A stretch of 64,000 nt of DNA from Chitinophaga niabensis (GTDB taxonomy: Bacteria > Bacteroidota > Bacteroidia > Chitinophagales > Chitinophagaceae): contig JAFIGY010000022.1 in NCBI GenBank assembly GCA_017849435.1, positions 124,001 to 188,000 on the forward strand. The letters run 5' to 3'. The notes under the pieces are model-generated. The model was not told the DNA's origin and ran no database searches. It was given only the letters and a program-made list of their open reading frames with translations. Shown in pieces: positions 52,168 to 61,645 of this stretch. The translations under genes and the position numbers were made by a program. How positions within the stretch are numbered: the first letter of the stretch is position 1; each line of letters begins with the position of its first letter.

Positions 52168-54542
52168 TCATTCTTCAGACTTCGGGTTGGGTTCATCAGC
52201 GCCGCGCGCCAGGTTTGGGATATGATCGCCATGAGACCGATCAGTAATAACAACCCGAAACACAGCACCAGGCTGCCGATGCCGAAACTGATCCGCAACG
52301 GGAAGTTCTGCAGGAACAGGTTACTAAGCAGATATCCAATGGGCAGGGCAATGCACCCCGCGATAAGAAGAAGTCGCAGGAAACCCCTCGACAACAGGAT
52401 CACCAGACTCCCCACACCAGCCCCCATCACTTTACGCACACCTATTTCCTTCCGCCGCAACGCGGTAGCATAGATCACCAGTGCCAGCAACCCCAGCACC
52501 GCGATCACCACGGTCATCAGGGCGAGATAGCCGAGGAAAGAGATATCACCCCACTTGGCGTTCCGCCGGTACAACGTCTCCTGCAACCACGAGGTTTGCA
52601 AAGGCTGCCCGGGATAAAGTTTTTCCCACCCCGCCTTCACCTGTTGCAGGAATTTTTCCTTGTCCGCATGCACCTTCACATTCACAAGGCTGTAATTTCC
52701 CGGTTCCGTACGGAAGGCCAGCGGCGCAATGGCCCGGCCCAGCTGTTCATAATGGAAATCCCTCACCACCCCGCGCACTTGCGCCTGCACCGTGTCATTC
52801 AGCCACAACAGCTTGTCCACAGCCGCTTCTGGCGATAAGAACCCCAGGTTCAGCACAGCCTGCTCATTCAATAAAAGTTGCGGCAGGGCCTGTTGTCCCC
52901 CGAAATTGGAACCCGCCACCAGCTTCAATCCCATCATCGGCAGAAAAGCGCTGTCCACATTGTAATAATTCATTTCTGCCGATCCTTTCTCTTTACTAAC
53001 GGAAAGGGTCATACGATCTCCCCTGTGCAAACCGAGGTTGCCCGAAGCCGCAGAAACGGCCGTTGTACCGCTTAACGCGGCAAGCTCCTGCTTCAGCAAC
53101 TGCTCCTTGTTCCCCTGCAACTGGATGCTGAGGATATTCTCAGCATTGAAACCCGGATCTGTAGTGGCCATGAAATGGAACTGCCGGTAGAAAGCGAACA
53201 GGAAAATGATCACCACGAGGGAAAGGGACAACTGGAAAACGATCAGGCTCTTACGCAGGTTGATCTTCCCAAACACCTTCCATGAAGGCATGCTCTTCAA
53301 TACTTCCGCCGGTTTGAAGGAGGAAAGTATCCAGGCAGGCAATGTACCGGCCAGCAGGCCGGTAAAAAGACTGAAGCCCAGGAAAACCAGCAATACCTTC
53401 CACGTAAGCACCAGCTCCGGGATGTTTTCGTAATCCACATTAAAGATGCCGGAGCGGCGGAAGAGTACCAGCAGCAGGTACGACAATCCAAGCGCCAGCA
53501 GGGAGATCAGCACTGCCTCCAGAATGTATTGCGCGAACAGCTGGGATCGCGTGGCGCCGGATACCTTCCGTATCCCTACCTCCCTCGCCCTGGTCAATGA
53601 ACGGGCGATCGAAAGATTCGTATAATTGAAACAGGCGGATACAAGGATGATCAACCCTACACCCAGCGCCCCCAATAACTTCGGCCAGCCACTCCCGCCG
53701 CCGATATCGTTATAGATATCATCCCAGGAAGGGGTGATGCCGGTTAAGGACTGCACGGGGAAACGGATGCTTCCCTGCGATGGGTCCTGGTTTACACCGG
53801 AAACGATCCGGTTTAATAAACCTTCCAGTGTAGAACGTTTAACGCCGGGCTGCAGGAGCACATACGTATAGGCGTCCGCGTAAGTGTCCCAGTTCAGGGA
53901 TTTCTCCGGGAGCAGTCCGTTCTTCTCCAATTGCGGAATGGTGCCGGCAGAAGCATACGCATCAAAGGCAATATGCGATTTCTCCGTACGCGGCTGCAGT
54001 ACGCCCGTTACCTGGAAATTCCCCATCTTCCCGATGGAGATCATCTTGCCGATGGGCGCTGTGCTGCCAAAGAAACGTTGTGCCGTTTCGTAACTGAGCA
54101 CAATACTGTTCGGTTGCTGCAATGCTGTGGCGGTATTGCCTTTGTTCAGCGCAAATCCGAATATCCTGAAAAAAGAAGGCGTGGTAAATGCGCCGTTGAT
54201 TGTGATCTCCTTGTTACCGTCTCCTGCTGTGCCTTTGAGCGCAGGGTAGAGGCTCACCGCATCTTCCACCACTCCTTTTTCCGCCGCCAGCAGGTCCCTC
54301 AGTGGCAGCGGCGTACTCGCCAGTTTCCAGCCATTGCCTTTGGCATTGCGCAAATCGGAGAGAACGCGGTAGGTGCGCTCCGGATAAGGATGGAAACGGT
54401 CATATCCCAGCTCGGCCACTGTGTTGTATATAACGATCATGCATACACTCATACTGAGCGCCAACCCGAAAATGTTGATCGCGGTGAACAGTTTGTGCCG
54501 GGTGATATTCCGATACGCAGTGAGGAGGTAGTTACGAAACAT
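52164..54542 (-). CDS. ABC transporter permease, FtsX/MacB type
   Basis: 792 residues: two copies of the MacB periplasmic core plus FtsX module. Helix 1 at about 20-40, periplasmic domain to 280, three helices at 285-400, further helix near 430, second periplasmic domain to 660, last three helices at 665-780. Signatures: NYLLTAYRNITRHKLFTAINIFGLALS at the start (split by many residues), and REVGIRKVSGATR / RRKEIGVRKVMGAG loops. These permeases couple ATP hydrolysis to mechanical force in the periplasm for toxin or lipoprotein handling; the ATPase is encoded elsewhere. Confidence 0.9.
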   Translation of the reverse strand: MFRNYLLTAYRNITRHKLFTAINIFGLALSMSVCMIVIYNTVAELGYDRFHPYPERTYRVLSDLRNAKGNGWKLASTPLPLRDLLAAEKGVVEDAVSLYPALKGTAGDGNKEITINGAFTTPSFFRIFGFALNKGNTATALQQPNSIVLSYETAQRFFGSTAPIGKMISIGKMGNFQVTGVLQPRTEKSHIAFDAYASAGTIPQLEKNGLLPEKSLNWDTYADAYTYVLLQPGVKRSTLEGLLNRIVSGVNQDPSQGSIRFPVQSLTGITPSWDDIYNDIGGGSGWPKLLGALGVGLIILVSACFNYTNLSIARSLTRAREVGIRKVSGATRSQLFAQYILEAVLISLLALGLSYLLLVLFRRSGIFNVDYENIPELVLTWKVLLVFLGFSLFTGLLAGTLPAWILSSFKPAEVLKSMPSWKVFGKINLRKSLIVFQLSLSLVVIIFLFAFYRQFHFMATTDPGFNAENILSIQLQGNKEQLLKQELAALSGTTAVSAASGNLGLHRGDRMTLSVSKEKGSAEMNYYNVDSAFLPMMGLKLVAGSNFGGQQALPQLLLNEQAVLNLGFLSPEAAVDKLLWLNDTVQAQVRGVVRDFHYEQLGRAIAPLAFRTEPGNYSLVNVKVHADKEKFLQQVKAGWEKLYPGQPLQTSWLQETLYRRNAKWGDISFLGYLALMTVVIAVLGLLALVIYATALRRKEIGVRKVMGAGVGSLVILLSRGFLRLLLIAGCIALPIGYLLSNLFLQNFPLRISFGIGSLVLCFGLLLLIGLMAIISQTWRAALMNPTRSLKND

Positions 54543-54698
54543 GCCATTAAGTTATGGATAGCGGCGGTTCAAAGGAAGTGCCAGGAAGAATTTATTTGGG
54601 AATAAAATTAATACACATTAGTTATATTTATAAATTGTCCGAATGCGATCAACTGTTGTCCGCCGTAGAACAAATCGCAAAAATGAGTAGATTAGCTG

Positions 54699-55028
54699 AT
54701 GCGCACGATCCTTTTACTGTTGGTATCCAATGTATTCATGACATACGCCTGGTACGGGCATTTGAGAGATACGAACATTCCGTTGTGGAAAGTTGTTCTC
54801 GTCAGCTGGGGCATTGCTTTTTTCGAGTATTGTTTCATGGTGCCGGCTAACCGTTACGGCTATACGGAAGGCTTTAACGGCTTTCAGCTGAAGATGATCC
54901 AGGAAGTGATCACCCTCACCGTTTTCTGCTTTTTCGCCGTGCTTTTCCTGAAGGAGCCGCTGCGCTGGAATTACCTGATCTCTTTCGGATTACTGCTGGG
55001 CGCCGTATATTTCATGTTCAAAAAATAA
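54699..55028 (+). CDS. DUF486 (DMT-like) small membrane protein
   Basis: 109 residues, four membrane helices, the DUF486 family (TYAWYGHL near the start, EYCFMVPANRYGY and LLGAVYFMFKK at the end). Relative of four-helix drug/metabolite transporters that work as dimers. Function unproven. It precedes the class C beta-lactamase-like gene by 5 bases, suggesting an operon. Confidence 0.88.
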   Translation: MRTILLLLVSNVFMTYAWYGHLRDTNIPLWKVVLVSWGIAFFEYCFMVPANRYGYTEGFNGFQLKMIQEVITLTVFCFFAVLFLKEPLRWNYLISFGLLLGAVYFMFKK

Positions 55029-55033
55029 ATCCT

Positions 55034-56152
55034 GTGAAACAATTATTCCTGACCTGTGCCTGCTGTTGCCTGTCCCTGTTCGGGATCGCGCAAAATACTC
55101 CTTTACAGCAACACCCTGATTCCGTCCACACCGATAATCCGCTGGGAACGCCGCTGGACAAAATGGTGGATTCCTTTTCCCGGCAGGACTTTCAGCAGGG
55201 CAACGCAGTAGGGCTCTGTGTGGCCGTGATCCGCAACGGTGAAACGCATATCTATAATTATGGCGAAACAGCCCGCGGAAATCACACCCTGCCAAACGAA
55301 AATACGGTTTACGAGATCGGCTCCATCAGCAAAACCTTTACCGCCACGCTGCTGGCGCTGCAGGTGACCCGCGGGAAAATGAAGCTGGACGATCCATTGA
55401 CGAAGTACCTTCCCGATTCTGTACCCGTGCCGGTATTTGAAGGCACGCCTGTTACCCTCGTGACGTTGAGCAATCACACTTCCGGGTTACCACGACTCGC
55501 GCCCAACATGGCCGCTCACGCGCGAAAGGATAATTTCTATGCAGATTATACCAATGATCTGCTGTTCCAGTTCCTGCGCAACTTCAAGCCCATCCGCAAA
55601 CCGGGGGAAAAGTACGAGTATTCCAATATAGGCGCGGGCCTGCTGGGTGTGCTGCTGGCCCGTTACGCCGGCACCACCTACGAAACGCTCCTCGAGCGGG
55701 AGATCACCAGACCCCTGCAAATGAAAGACACCCGTGTGCAATTCACGCCTGCCATGAAATCCCGGCTGGCACAGGGATACAAGGCTAATGGAGAAATGCA
55801 GATCCCCTGGGATTTCCAGGAGATTGCCGGTCTGGGGGGCATCCGCTCCACAATGCATGATATGCTGATCTATGCCCGCGCGAATATGAGCAGGTCCGCC
55901 GGCATCCTCGAGAAAGCGATCACATTGACCCATCAGCCTACTTACACCCGCCCGAACACTGACAACGCCACGGTAGCGTTGGGCTGGCATATCTACACCT
56001 GGCAGTCGCATTCCGGTGTGGTACATAACGGCCAGACCGGTGGATATCATTCCTTTATGGCTGTTGATCCGGAAGCCGGTATAGCGATCATCGTATTGTC
56101 CAATGTAGCCACGGAAAACAGAGTAGGTCTGAAACTCCTTCGCGGCCTGTAA
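55034..56152 (+). CDS. Serine hydrolase, beta-lactamase class C family
   Basis: 372 residues from a GTG start. Signal peptide residues 1-19. Nucleophile motif S97-I-S-K100, Y-S-N near residue 194 (KYEYSNIGAG), and HNGQTGG near residue 335 in the KTG position. All three class C motifs are present, unlike the gene at 1410, so AmpC-like or D,D-peptidase-like activity is possible. It is not flanked by an AmpR-type regulator. Function (antibiotic hydrolysis or cell-wall/ester hydrolysis) cannot be settled from sequence. Confidence 0.9.
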   Translation: MKQLFLTCACCCLSLFGIAQNTPLQQHPDSVHTDNPLGTPLDKMVDSFSRQDFQQGNAVGLCVAVIRNGETHIYNYGETARGNHTLPNENTVYEIGSISKTFTATLLALQVTRGKMKLDDPLTKYLPDSVPVPVFEGTPVTLVTLSNHTSGLPRLAPNMAAHARKDNFYADYTNDLLFQFLRNFKPIRKPGEKYEYSNIGAGLLGVLLARYAGTTYETLLEREITRPLQMKDTRVQFTPAMKSRLAQGYKANGEMQIPWDFQEIAGLGGIRSTMHDMLIYARANMSRSAGILEKAITLTHQPTYTRPNTDNATVALGWHIYTWQSHSGVVHNGQTGGYHSFMAVDPEAGIAIIVLSNVATENRVGLKLLRGL

Positions 56153-56188
56153 ATCCACAAACGGTACATCATTCACACGATTAATTGC

Positions 56189-56196
56189 TATTTTTG
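56189..56196 (+). promoter_or_regulatory. -7 box (TATTTTTG) for the PIG-L operon
   Basis: TATTTTTG fits TAnnTTTG, 28 bases before the ATG at 56225. No clear TTTG -33. Confidence 0.5.
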
Positions 56197-56224
56197 ACGA
56201 CTTGATAAAACAGGCCGACACTCC

Positions 56225-58702
56225 ATGTTCAGATACAGATCCTTTTACTGGCTGGCCGCTTCCCTGTGGCTTTGCTCCCTGCGGCTTTCCGCGCAGACCG
56301 CCCCCGCGCTTAACGCCGCGGAAATCAAACTGCAGTTGAAGAAACTCAACACGCTCGGCAGCGTGCTGTACATGGCCGCCCATCCGGATGATGAGAACAC
56401 CCGGCTGCTGGGGTTCCTCGCCAAGGAAAAGCTTTACCGCACCGGATACCTTTCCCTGACCCGGGGAGACGGTGGACAGAACCTGATCGGGAATGAACAG
56501 GCGGAACAACTCGGACTGATCCGTACACAGGAGCTGCTGGCCGCGCGCCGTATAGATGGCGCGGAACAGTTCTTCACCCGCGCCAACGATTTCGGATTTT
56601 CCAAAAGCCCGGAAGAAACATTCCGGATCTGGGACCGGAAAAAGATACTGGGAGATGTGGTATGGGTGATCCGCAAATTCCAGCCCGATGTGATCATTTG
56701 TCGTTTCCCGGCTGACAGTCGCGCCGGACACGGCCATCATACCGCCTCCGCCATGCTGGCTGCCGAAGCTTATGCAGCCGCTGCCGATCCCAAACAATAT
56801 CCCGAACAGCTCACCAACGGCGTAAAACCCTGGCAGGCCAAACGCCTGCTCTGGAACACGTTCAATTTCGGAGCGAACAATACCACATCTGAAGATCAGT
56901 TCAAAACAGACGTGGGGGTTTATAGTGCGTTGCTGGGCAAGGGGTTCGGGGAGATCGCCGCGGAAAGCCGCTCACAGCACAAGAGTCAGGGTTTCGGAGT
57001 GCCTGCTGCACGCGGCTCAGCCCTGGAATATTTTACCACTATTCAGGGCGATGCCCCTAAAAGCAATCTGCTTGATGGCGTAGAAACCAGCTGGCAGCGT
57101 GTTCCAGGTGGCAAAGCGATCGGAGACCGGGTATCGGAACTGATCCGGAAGTATAACCCTGACGATCCCTCCGTCAGCGTACCCACGCTATTGGCCATAC
57201 GAAAATTGATCCAGGCACTGCCGGATGGTTACTGGAAGGAACAGAAGCTCCGTGAAACGGAAAAGCTCGTGCTCTCCTGCGCCGGTATCTGGATGGAAGC
57301 ATTCAGCAACACGCCCGAAGTAGTGCCGGGTGAAGCTTATGGCGCCAGCCTGCAGATCATCAATCGCAGCAATATCCCCGTGAGCCTGCAAAAGATCAGT
57401 ATCAACGGGCGGGACTCGCTCCTGCAGCAGGACCTGCCATTCAATAAATTCATCTCCCTCCCGCAACCGCTCCCCGTACCGGCCAATACTGCTATTTCCC
57501 AGCCTTATTGGTTGCAGGATCCTCATCCCCAGGGGACCTACGTGATCAATGATCCCATGCTCACAGGGAACCCGGAAAATATTCCCGCCCTGTCTGCTAC
57601 TTTCCACCTGAAAGTGCAGGGGGAAACGATCACGGTTACACGACCTTTCATTTACAAGTTCACCGATCCCGTGAAGGGAGAGGTATACCGTCCGCTGGTG
57701 ATCGCACCGCCTGTGATCTCCTCGCTGGGCAACCAGGTATTCATTTTCACCAAAGCAGAACCGCAGGCGGTACCCGTGAAGCTCCGGGCCATGAAGAGCA
57801 ATGTAAGCGGCGTTGTAAAACTACATTTACCGGCGGGGTTCCGCGCGGATAAAGCCGGCATCTCTTATTCCCTTGCCGGCAAAGGCGATGAAACGGAAGT
57901 GGTGTTTCATGTCGCACCCGTGAAGGTGAATGGCCGGAACATCGTAGATACTTTCACTGTTGCGGCCTCCTATAACGGAAAAGAATATACGAAGAGTATG
58001 ACCACAATCCAGTACGATCATATCCCTGCCATTACGATCTTTCCTCCCACGGAAGCACGGCTGGTAACGGTGGATCTAAAATATAACGGCCGGAAACTGG
58101 GATACATCCCCGGCGCAGGCGATAAAGTGCCCGAAGCGCTGCGCCAGGTAGGTTATGAAGTGAGCCCGCTGGATGAAAAAGAGATCATGAGTGGCGACCT
58201 TTCCCGGTATGACGCCATCATCACCGGCGTGCGCGCATACAATACGCAGGACCGCCTCCGTTACTGGCAGCCGCGATTGCTGGAATATGTGAAGAATGGC
58301 GGTACTCTCGTAATCCAGTACAATACGAACAGCGGATTGGTAACCGATAAGCTCGGACCGTATCCCTTCAGCCTTTCCCGCGACAGGGTGACGAATGAAA
58401 ATGCCCCGGTCAAATTTCTGCAACCTGAAAACCGGCTCTTCACCTATCCGAACCACATCGCCGGCAGTGATTTCGACGGATGGGTGCAGGAGAGAGGTCT
58501 TTACTATCCGTCCGGCATTGACGGCGCTTACAGCAAACCACTTGAAATGAACGATCCGGGTGAAAAAGCACTCGACGGATCAACCATCATAGCCAGCTAT
58601 GGCAAGGGAAAATATGTATATACCGGTCTTGCTTTCTTCCGTCAGCTCCCCGCGGGCGTTCCGGGAGCATACCGGTTGTTTGTGAACATGATATCGAAAT
58701 AA
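56225..58702 (+). CDS. PIG-L family deacetylase with large C-terminal region
   Basis: 825 residues with a signal peptide (about 1-24, ending RLSAQ). The zinc deacetylase domain covers 35-300: AAHPDDENTR (His53, Asp56) and the later AGHGHHTASAM for the third zinc ligand. PIG-L enzymes remove N-acetyl groups from GlcNAc-type substrates. The C-terminal 500 residues contain beta-sandwich-like parts and a final domain (DLKYNGRKLGYIPGAGD, SRYDAIITGVRAYN) resembling a class I amidotransferase/ThuA-like fold. Export places activity in the periplasm, and the downstream symporter could import the product. Confidence 0.88.
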   Translation: MFRYRSFYWLAASLWLCSLRLSAQTAPALNAAEIKLQLKKLNTLGSVLYMAAHPDDENTRLLGFLAKEKLYRTGYLSLTRGDGGQNLIGNEQAEQLGLIRTQELLAARRIDGAEQFFTRANDFGFSKSPEETFRIWDRKKILGDVVWVIRKFQPDVIICRFPADSRAGHGHHTASAMLAAEAYAAAADPKQYPEQLTNGVKPWQAKRLLWNTFNFGANNTTSEDQFKTDVGVYSALLGKGFGEIAAESRSQHKSQGFGVPAARGSALEYFTTIQGDAPKSNLLDGVETSWQRVPGGKAIGDRVSELIRKYNPDDPSVSVPTLLAIRKLIQALPDGYWKEQKLRETEKLVLSCAGIWMEAFSNTPEVVPGEAYGASLQIINRSNIPVSLQKISINGRDSLLQQDLPFNKFISLPQPLPVPANTAISQPYWLQDPHPQGTYVINDPMLTGNPENIPALSATFHLKVQGETITVTRPFIYKFTDPVKGEVYRPLVIAPPVISSLGNQVFIFTKAEPQAVPVKLRAMKSNVSGVVKLHLPAGFRADKAGISYSLAGKGDETEVVFHVAPVKVNGRNIVDTFTVAASYNGKEYTKSMTTIQYDHIPAITIFPPTEARLVTVDLKYNGRKLGYIPGAGDKVPEALRQVGYEVSPLDEKEIMSGDLSRYDAIITGVRAYNTQDRLRYWQPRLLEYVKNGGTLVIQYNTNSGLVTDKLGPYPFSLSRDRVTNENAPVKFLQPENRLFTYPNHIAGSDFDGWVQERGLYYPSGIDGAYSKPLEMNDPGEKALDGSTIIASYGKGKYVYTGLAFFRQLPAGVPGAYRLFVNMISK

Positions 58703-58709
58703 ACAAAGT

Positions 58710-58868
58710 ATGAGTAAACGCGATAATACCCGGCTGAATATGTCAGCCGCACTGTGCATAGGACTGGGGCTGCTGATCGGATTCATGATCAAGAAAGTGC
58801 ACATCGGGTTATTAATAGGTCTTGCACTGGGGTTGCTGGGCGGAGGATTGTTGTCAAAAAGAAGCTGA
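58710..58868 (+). CDS. Small membrane protein (52 residues)
   Basis: Short gene too small for many gene callers: ATG at 58710, stop 58866-58868. MSKRDNTRLN, then two hydrophobic glycine-rich segments (about residues 13-25 and 29-47, GLLIGLALGLLGGGLLS), ending KRS. It begins 7 bases after the PIG-L stop and ends 2 bases before the next small gene. The continuous chain of four genes supports it being real. Function unknown. Confidence 0.6.
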   Translation: MSKRDNTRLNMSAALCIGLGLLIGFMIKKVHIGLLIGLALGLLGGGLLSKRS

Positions 58869-58870
58869 TC

Positions 58871-58993
58871 ATGCAAACACCTGAAGAAAAACCACCACTG
58901 TTCCGGCGCTGGTCTACCTGGTACGCAATTGTTGCCGGCTGGCTGGTGGTGTTGATCGTGTTCTTCTATTTGTTCACCAAAACATATTCATGA
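58871..58993 (+). CDS. Small membrane protein (40 residues) ahead of the symporter
   Basis: ATG at 58871, chosen because upstream in-frame sequence overlaps the previous gene. One membrane helix (AIVAGWLVVLIVFFYLF), N-terminal MQTPEEKPPLFRRWSTW. Its stop overlaps the symporter start by 4 bases (ATGA), showing translational coupling. It resembles the short subunit-like proteins seen beside sodium:solute symporters; a stabilising partner role is inferred. Confidence 0.65.
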   Translation: MQTPEEKPPLFRRWSTWYAIVAGWLVVLIVFFYLFTKTYS

Positions 58994-60687
58994 GTTTTTT
59001 AGACTGGGTTGTACTATCTCTCACGTTATCCGCAATTATCCTGTATGGCATCTGGAAAAGCCGGGGGCAGAAGAACCTGGACAGCTACTTTCTCAGCAAC
59101 CGTTCCATGCCCTGGTATATCGTACTGTTATCCATCATCGGTACACAGGCCAGCGCCATTACTTTCTTATCGGCTCCCGGCCAGGCGTATGCGGACGGTA
59201 TGCGCTTTGTGCAGTATTATTTCGGGTTGCCGCTTGCGATGATCGTGATCTGTATCGCCTTTGTCCCTATCTTCCACCGTTTAAAGGTCTATACCGCTTA
59301 TGAATATCTTGAACAGCGCTTTGATCTGAAAACCCGGACGCTTACCTCATTCCTCTTCCTGATACAACGGGGTTTATCTACCGGTATCAGTATATATGCG
59401 CCTTCCATTATCCTGTCGTCTCTCCTCGGCTGGAATATCTACTACACCAACATTTTCATGGGTGGGCTGCTGATCATCTATACCATGTATGGCGGTACCA
59501 AAGCCGTTTCTTACACCCAATCGCTCCAGATGGGCATTATCTTCGCCGGTATGTTCCTCGCAGGCTGGATGGTGGTGCATTTGCTGCCGGAGCATATCGG
59601 GTTTTCGGAAGCGCTGCATGTATCCGGGAAAATGGGGAAGCTCAATGTGATCGTTACCGACTTTGATCTGAAAGACCGCTACAACATCTGGAGTGGTGTG
59701 ATCGGCGGCTTTTTCCTCGCATTGTCTTATTTCGGTACGGATCAAAGCCAGGTGGGCCGTTATCTCACTGCCAAAACCGAAGCGGAAAGCCGGATGAGCC
59801 TGCTCATGAACGGATTGGTAAAAGTGCCGATGCAATTCCTCATCATGCTGATCGGAGCATTGGTTTTTGTATTTTATCTCTATTTCCGTGCACCTATCAG
59901 CTTCAACGAAGGCCAGCTCCGGCTCGTGCACCAGTCCGCTTACGCACCACAGATGCAGGAGCTGGAAAGGAAGTACGATACGCTGGCGCAGGAGAAACAG
60001 GGATATGTGAAAGCCCTCACCACAGCACTCAAAACAAATGACGAAGCGCAGATCAACACGGTAAAAGCGTCTCTTCAGGCTATGGAAGCCGCTTCCGGGA
60101 AGATACGCGATTCTGCGAAAGTGCTCATCCGGAAGGCCGATCCCGGCGCGGAAACCAATGACACGAACTACATTTTCCTTCATTTTGTAGTGAACAATCT
60201 GCCGCAGGGACTCGTGGGTCTGCTCATCGCCATTATCTTCCTCGCATCCTGGGGAAGCATTGCGGCGGCGCTGAACTCGCTGGCTTCTACTACCATGATC
60301 GACGTCTATCAACGGATGATACGGCCGGATGGCTCGGATGCGGATAACCTGCGGATGTCCAAATGGATCACCCTGGGATGGGGTATTTTCAGCATCGCCG
60401 TGGCGCAGTTCGCTACAGGTATGGGCAGCCTGATCGAAGCGGTGAATATCCTCGGCTCCCTTTTCTACGGTACTATTCTTGGAATCTTTGTGGTCGCCTT
60501 CACCATGAAGCGGATAGGAGGGGATGCTACTTTCCTCGCAGCGGTAATCGCGGAAATTGCAGTGGTGATCATCTGGTTAATGGATTCCGTTTCCTTCCTC
60601 TGGCTGAATGTAATAGGATGTTTGCTGGTGATGGCACTGGCCTTGTGTTGCCAGCTGATTATGGGCAGTCGTCGGATAAAAAAATAA
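58990..60687 (+). CDS. Sodium:solute symporter family protein
   Basis: 565 residues, about 13-15 membrane helices, SSS family. Signatures: SRGQKNLDSYFLSNRSMPW-like start (SYFLSNRSMPWYIVLLS), GTQASAITFLSAPGQAYADGMRF and ALSYFGTDQSQVGRYLTAK. A charged loop at about 318-385 (LERKYDTLAQEKQGYV, SGKIRDSAKVLIRK) is unusually long. It imports a solute with Na+; the PIG-L deacetylase upstream suggests an amino sugar or its product. A terminator follows. Confidence 0.9.
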   Translation: MSFLDWVVLSLTLSAIILYGIWKSRGQKNLDSYFLSNRSMPWYIVLLSIIGTQASAITFLSAPGQAYADGMRFVQYYFGLPLAMIVICIAFVPIFHRLKVYTAYEYLEQRFDLKTRTLTSFLFLIQRGLSTGISIYAPSIILSSLLGWNIYYTNIFMGGLLIIYTMYGGTKAVSYTQSLQMGIIFAGMFLAGWMVVHLLPEHIGFSEALHVSGKMGKLNVIVTDFDLKDRYNIWSGVIGGFFLALSYFGTDQSQVGRYLTAKTEAESRMSLLMNGLVKVPMQFLIMLIGALVFVFYLYFRAPISFNEGQLRLVHQSAYAPQMQELERKYDTLAQEKQGYVKALTTALKTNDEAQINTVKASLQAMEAASGKIRDSAKVLIRKADPGAETNDTNYIFLHFVVNNLPQGLVGLLIAIIFLASWGSIAAALNSLASTTMIDVYQRMIRPDGSDADNLRMSKWITLGWGIFSIAVAQFATGMGSLIEAVNILGSLFYGTILGIFVVAFTMKRIGGDATFLAAVIAEIAVVIIWLMDSVSFLWLNVIGCLLVMALALCCQLIMGSRRIKK

Positions 60688-60716
60688 AGGCCGACCCCAA
60701 TGGTCAGCCTTTTATC
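60684..60716. terminator. Terminator after the symporter gene
   Basis: AAAGGC-C-GACC and GGTC-A-GCCTTT arms with one mismatch, loop CCAAT, A run before and T run after; bidirectional between convergent genes. Confidence 0.75.
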
Positions 60717-60734
60717 TTAACGCGTTGTAACTCC

Positions 60735-61574
60735 TTACAAACCCGCGATCAGCTTTTCGTTCAATGCCACATAATCATCATTCTTCGCTGTTTTCGCCAG
60801 TGCGATGGATTTTGTTGCAGTGGCTTTGGCACCGGCCTTATCGCCCATTTTCGCCTGTATTTTCGCTTTCAGGTGGAATATCCAGTAAGCATCCGGACTG
60901 CCTTTAGTGGCAGCATCGGCCCATTCCAGCGCCTTTTTCAGGTCACGGCCGTTTTCGTAGTAATAAGAAGCGGCCTGGAAGTAAGGCTTCTTTTCCGTTT
61001 TCATCGCTTCATCGATCTGCGCCATTATCTTTCCGTCAATATCAGCGGTAACCTCGATGGGTACCATGGTCTGATCCCAGAGGATCATCAAGTTCATCGC
61101 ATTGGGCCGTACATTCTCGAAGGTGATCATGAAAGACTCGATCGGGAAAGGCAGCTGCTGCGGTTGCGCTTCGAAACGTACCACATCGTCTTCTTTTTTA
61201 TACCCGTCAATTCCCCAGTTCTTGAGGCCTTTGTTCAGGATGACTTCCCAATTGTTCTGGCCGGGAACGGTATACAGCACGTATTCCCCTGCAGGAACGG
61301 GTTTGCCGTTCAGTTTCACATCTTCCCCGAACTTGATACGGGTAGCGGCATTCGCCCCTGTGCGCCACAACTTGCCGTAAGGCACCAGGTCTCCCATGAT
61401 CGTTCTGCCTTTCATGGCAGGGCGGGAGTAGGTTACCTCAACGGAAGAGAGGGCAAAGTCCTGTTTGATGGTTTGAGTGGGACTGGGCGCCGGCGTTTTG
61501 ATACCCTGGCCCAGGGCAGGTACAGCAGTAGCCAGGCATATTGCCAGGCCAGTCAGGAGGTTTAGTCGCTTCAT
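60735..61574 (-). CDS. DUF2911 domain protein with TPR-like C-terminus
   Basis: 279 residues with a signal peptide (1-22, ending ALGQ). Residues 38-180 are DUF2911 (VEVTYSRPAMKGRTIMGDLVPYGKLWRTGANAAT-type pattern; note SRPAMKGR and WRTGAN), a Bacteroidota-typical domain of unknown role, followed by TPR-like helices from about 200 (PYFQAASYYYENGRDLKKALEWA). Exported. Single gene with a clear -7 box. Confidence 0.88.
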   Translation of the reverse strand: MKRLNLLTGLAICLATAVPALGQGIKTPAPSPTQTIKQDFALSSVEVTYSRPAMKGRTIMGDLVPYGKLWRTGANAATRIKFGEDVKLNGKPVPAGEYVLYTVPGQNNWEVILNKGLKNWGIDGYKKEDDVVRFEAQPQQLPFPIESFMITFENVRPNAMNLMILWDQTMVPIEVTADIDGKIMAQIDEAMKTEKKPYFQAASYYYENGRDLKKALEWADAATKGSPDAYWIFHLKAKIQAKMGDKAGAKATATKSIALAKTAKNDDYVALNEKLIAGL

Positions 61575-61612
61575 ATTTTAAAGGATTTTTTGGTGGTAAG
61601 AAAAGTGATATG

Positions 61613-61620
61613 CAAAAATA
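61613..61620 (-). promoter_or_regulatory. -7 box (TATTTTTG) for the DUF2911 gene
   Basis: TATTTTTG on the minus strand, 38 bases before the ATG at 61574. The -33 element is weak. Confidence 0.5.
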
Positions 61621-61645
61621 GGGAAGAAAATACAAAGCTGTCCCT

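Noticed and set aside
55487-56797. 436-residue open frame on the minus strand
   Set aside because: It lies across the 3' part of the class C beta-lactamase-like gene and the start of the PIG-L gene; both have clear motifs, so it is a shadow frame of GC-rich coding DNA.
60363-61565. 400-residue plus-strand open frame
   Set aside because: Overlaps the symporter end, a terminator and the DUF2911 gene; an uninterrupted frame through a terminator is chance.
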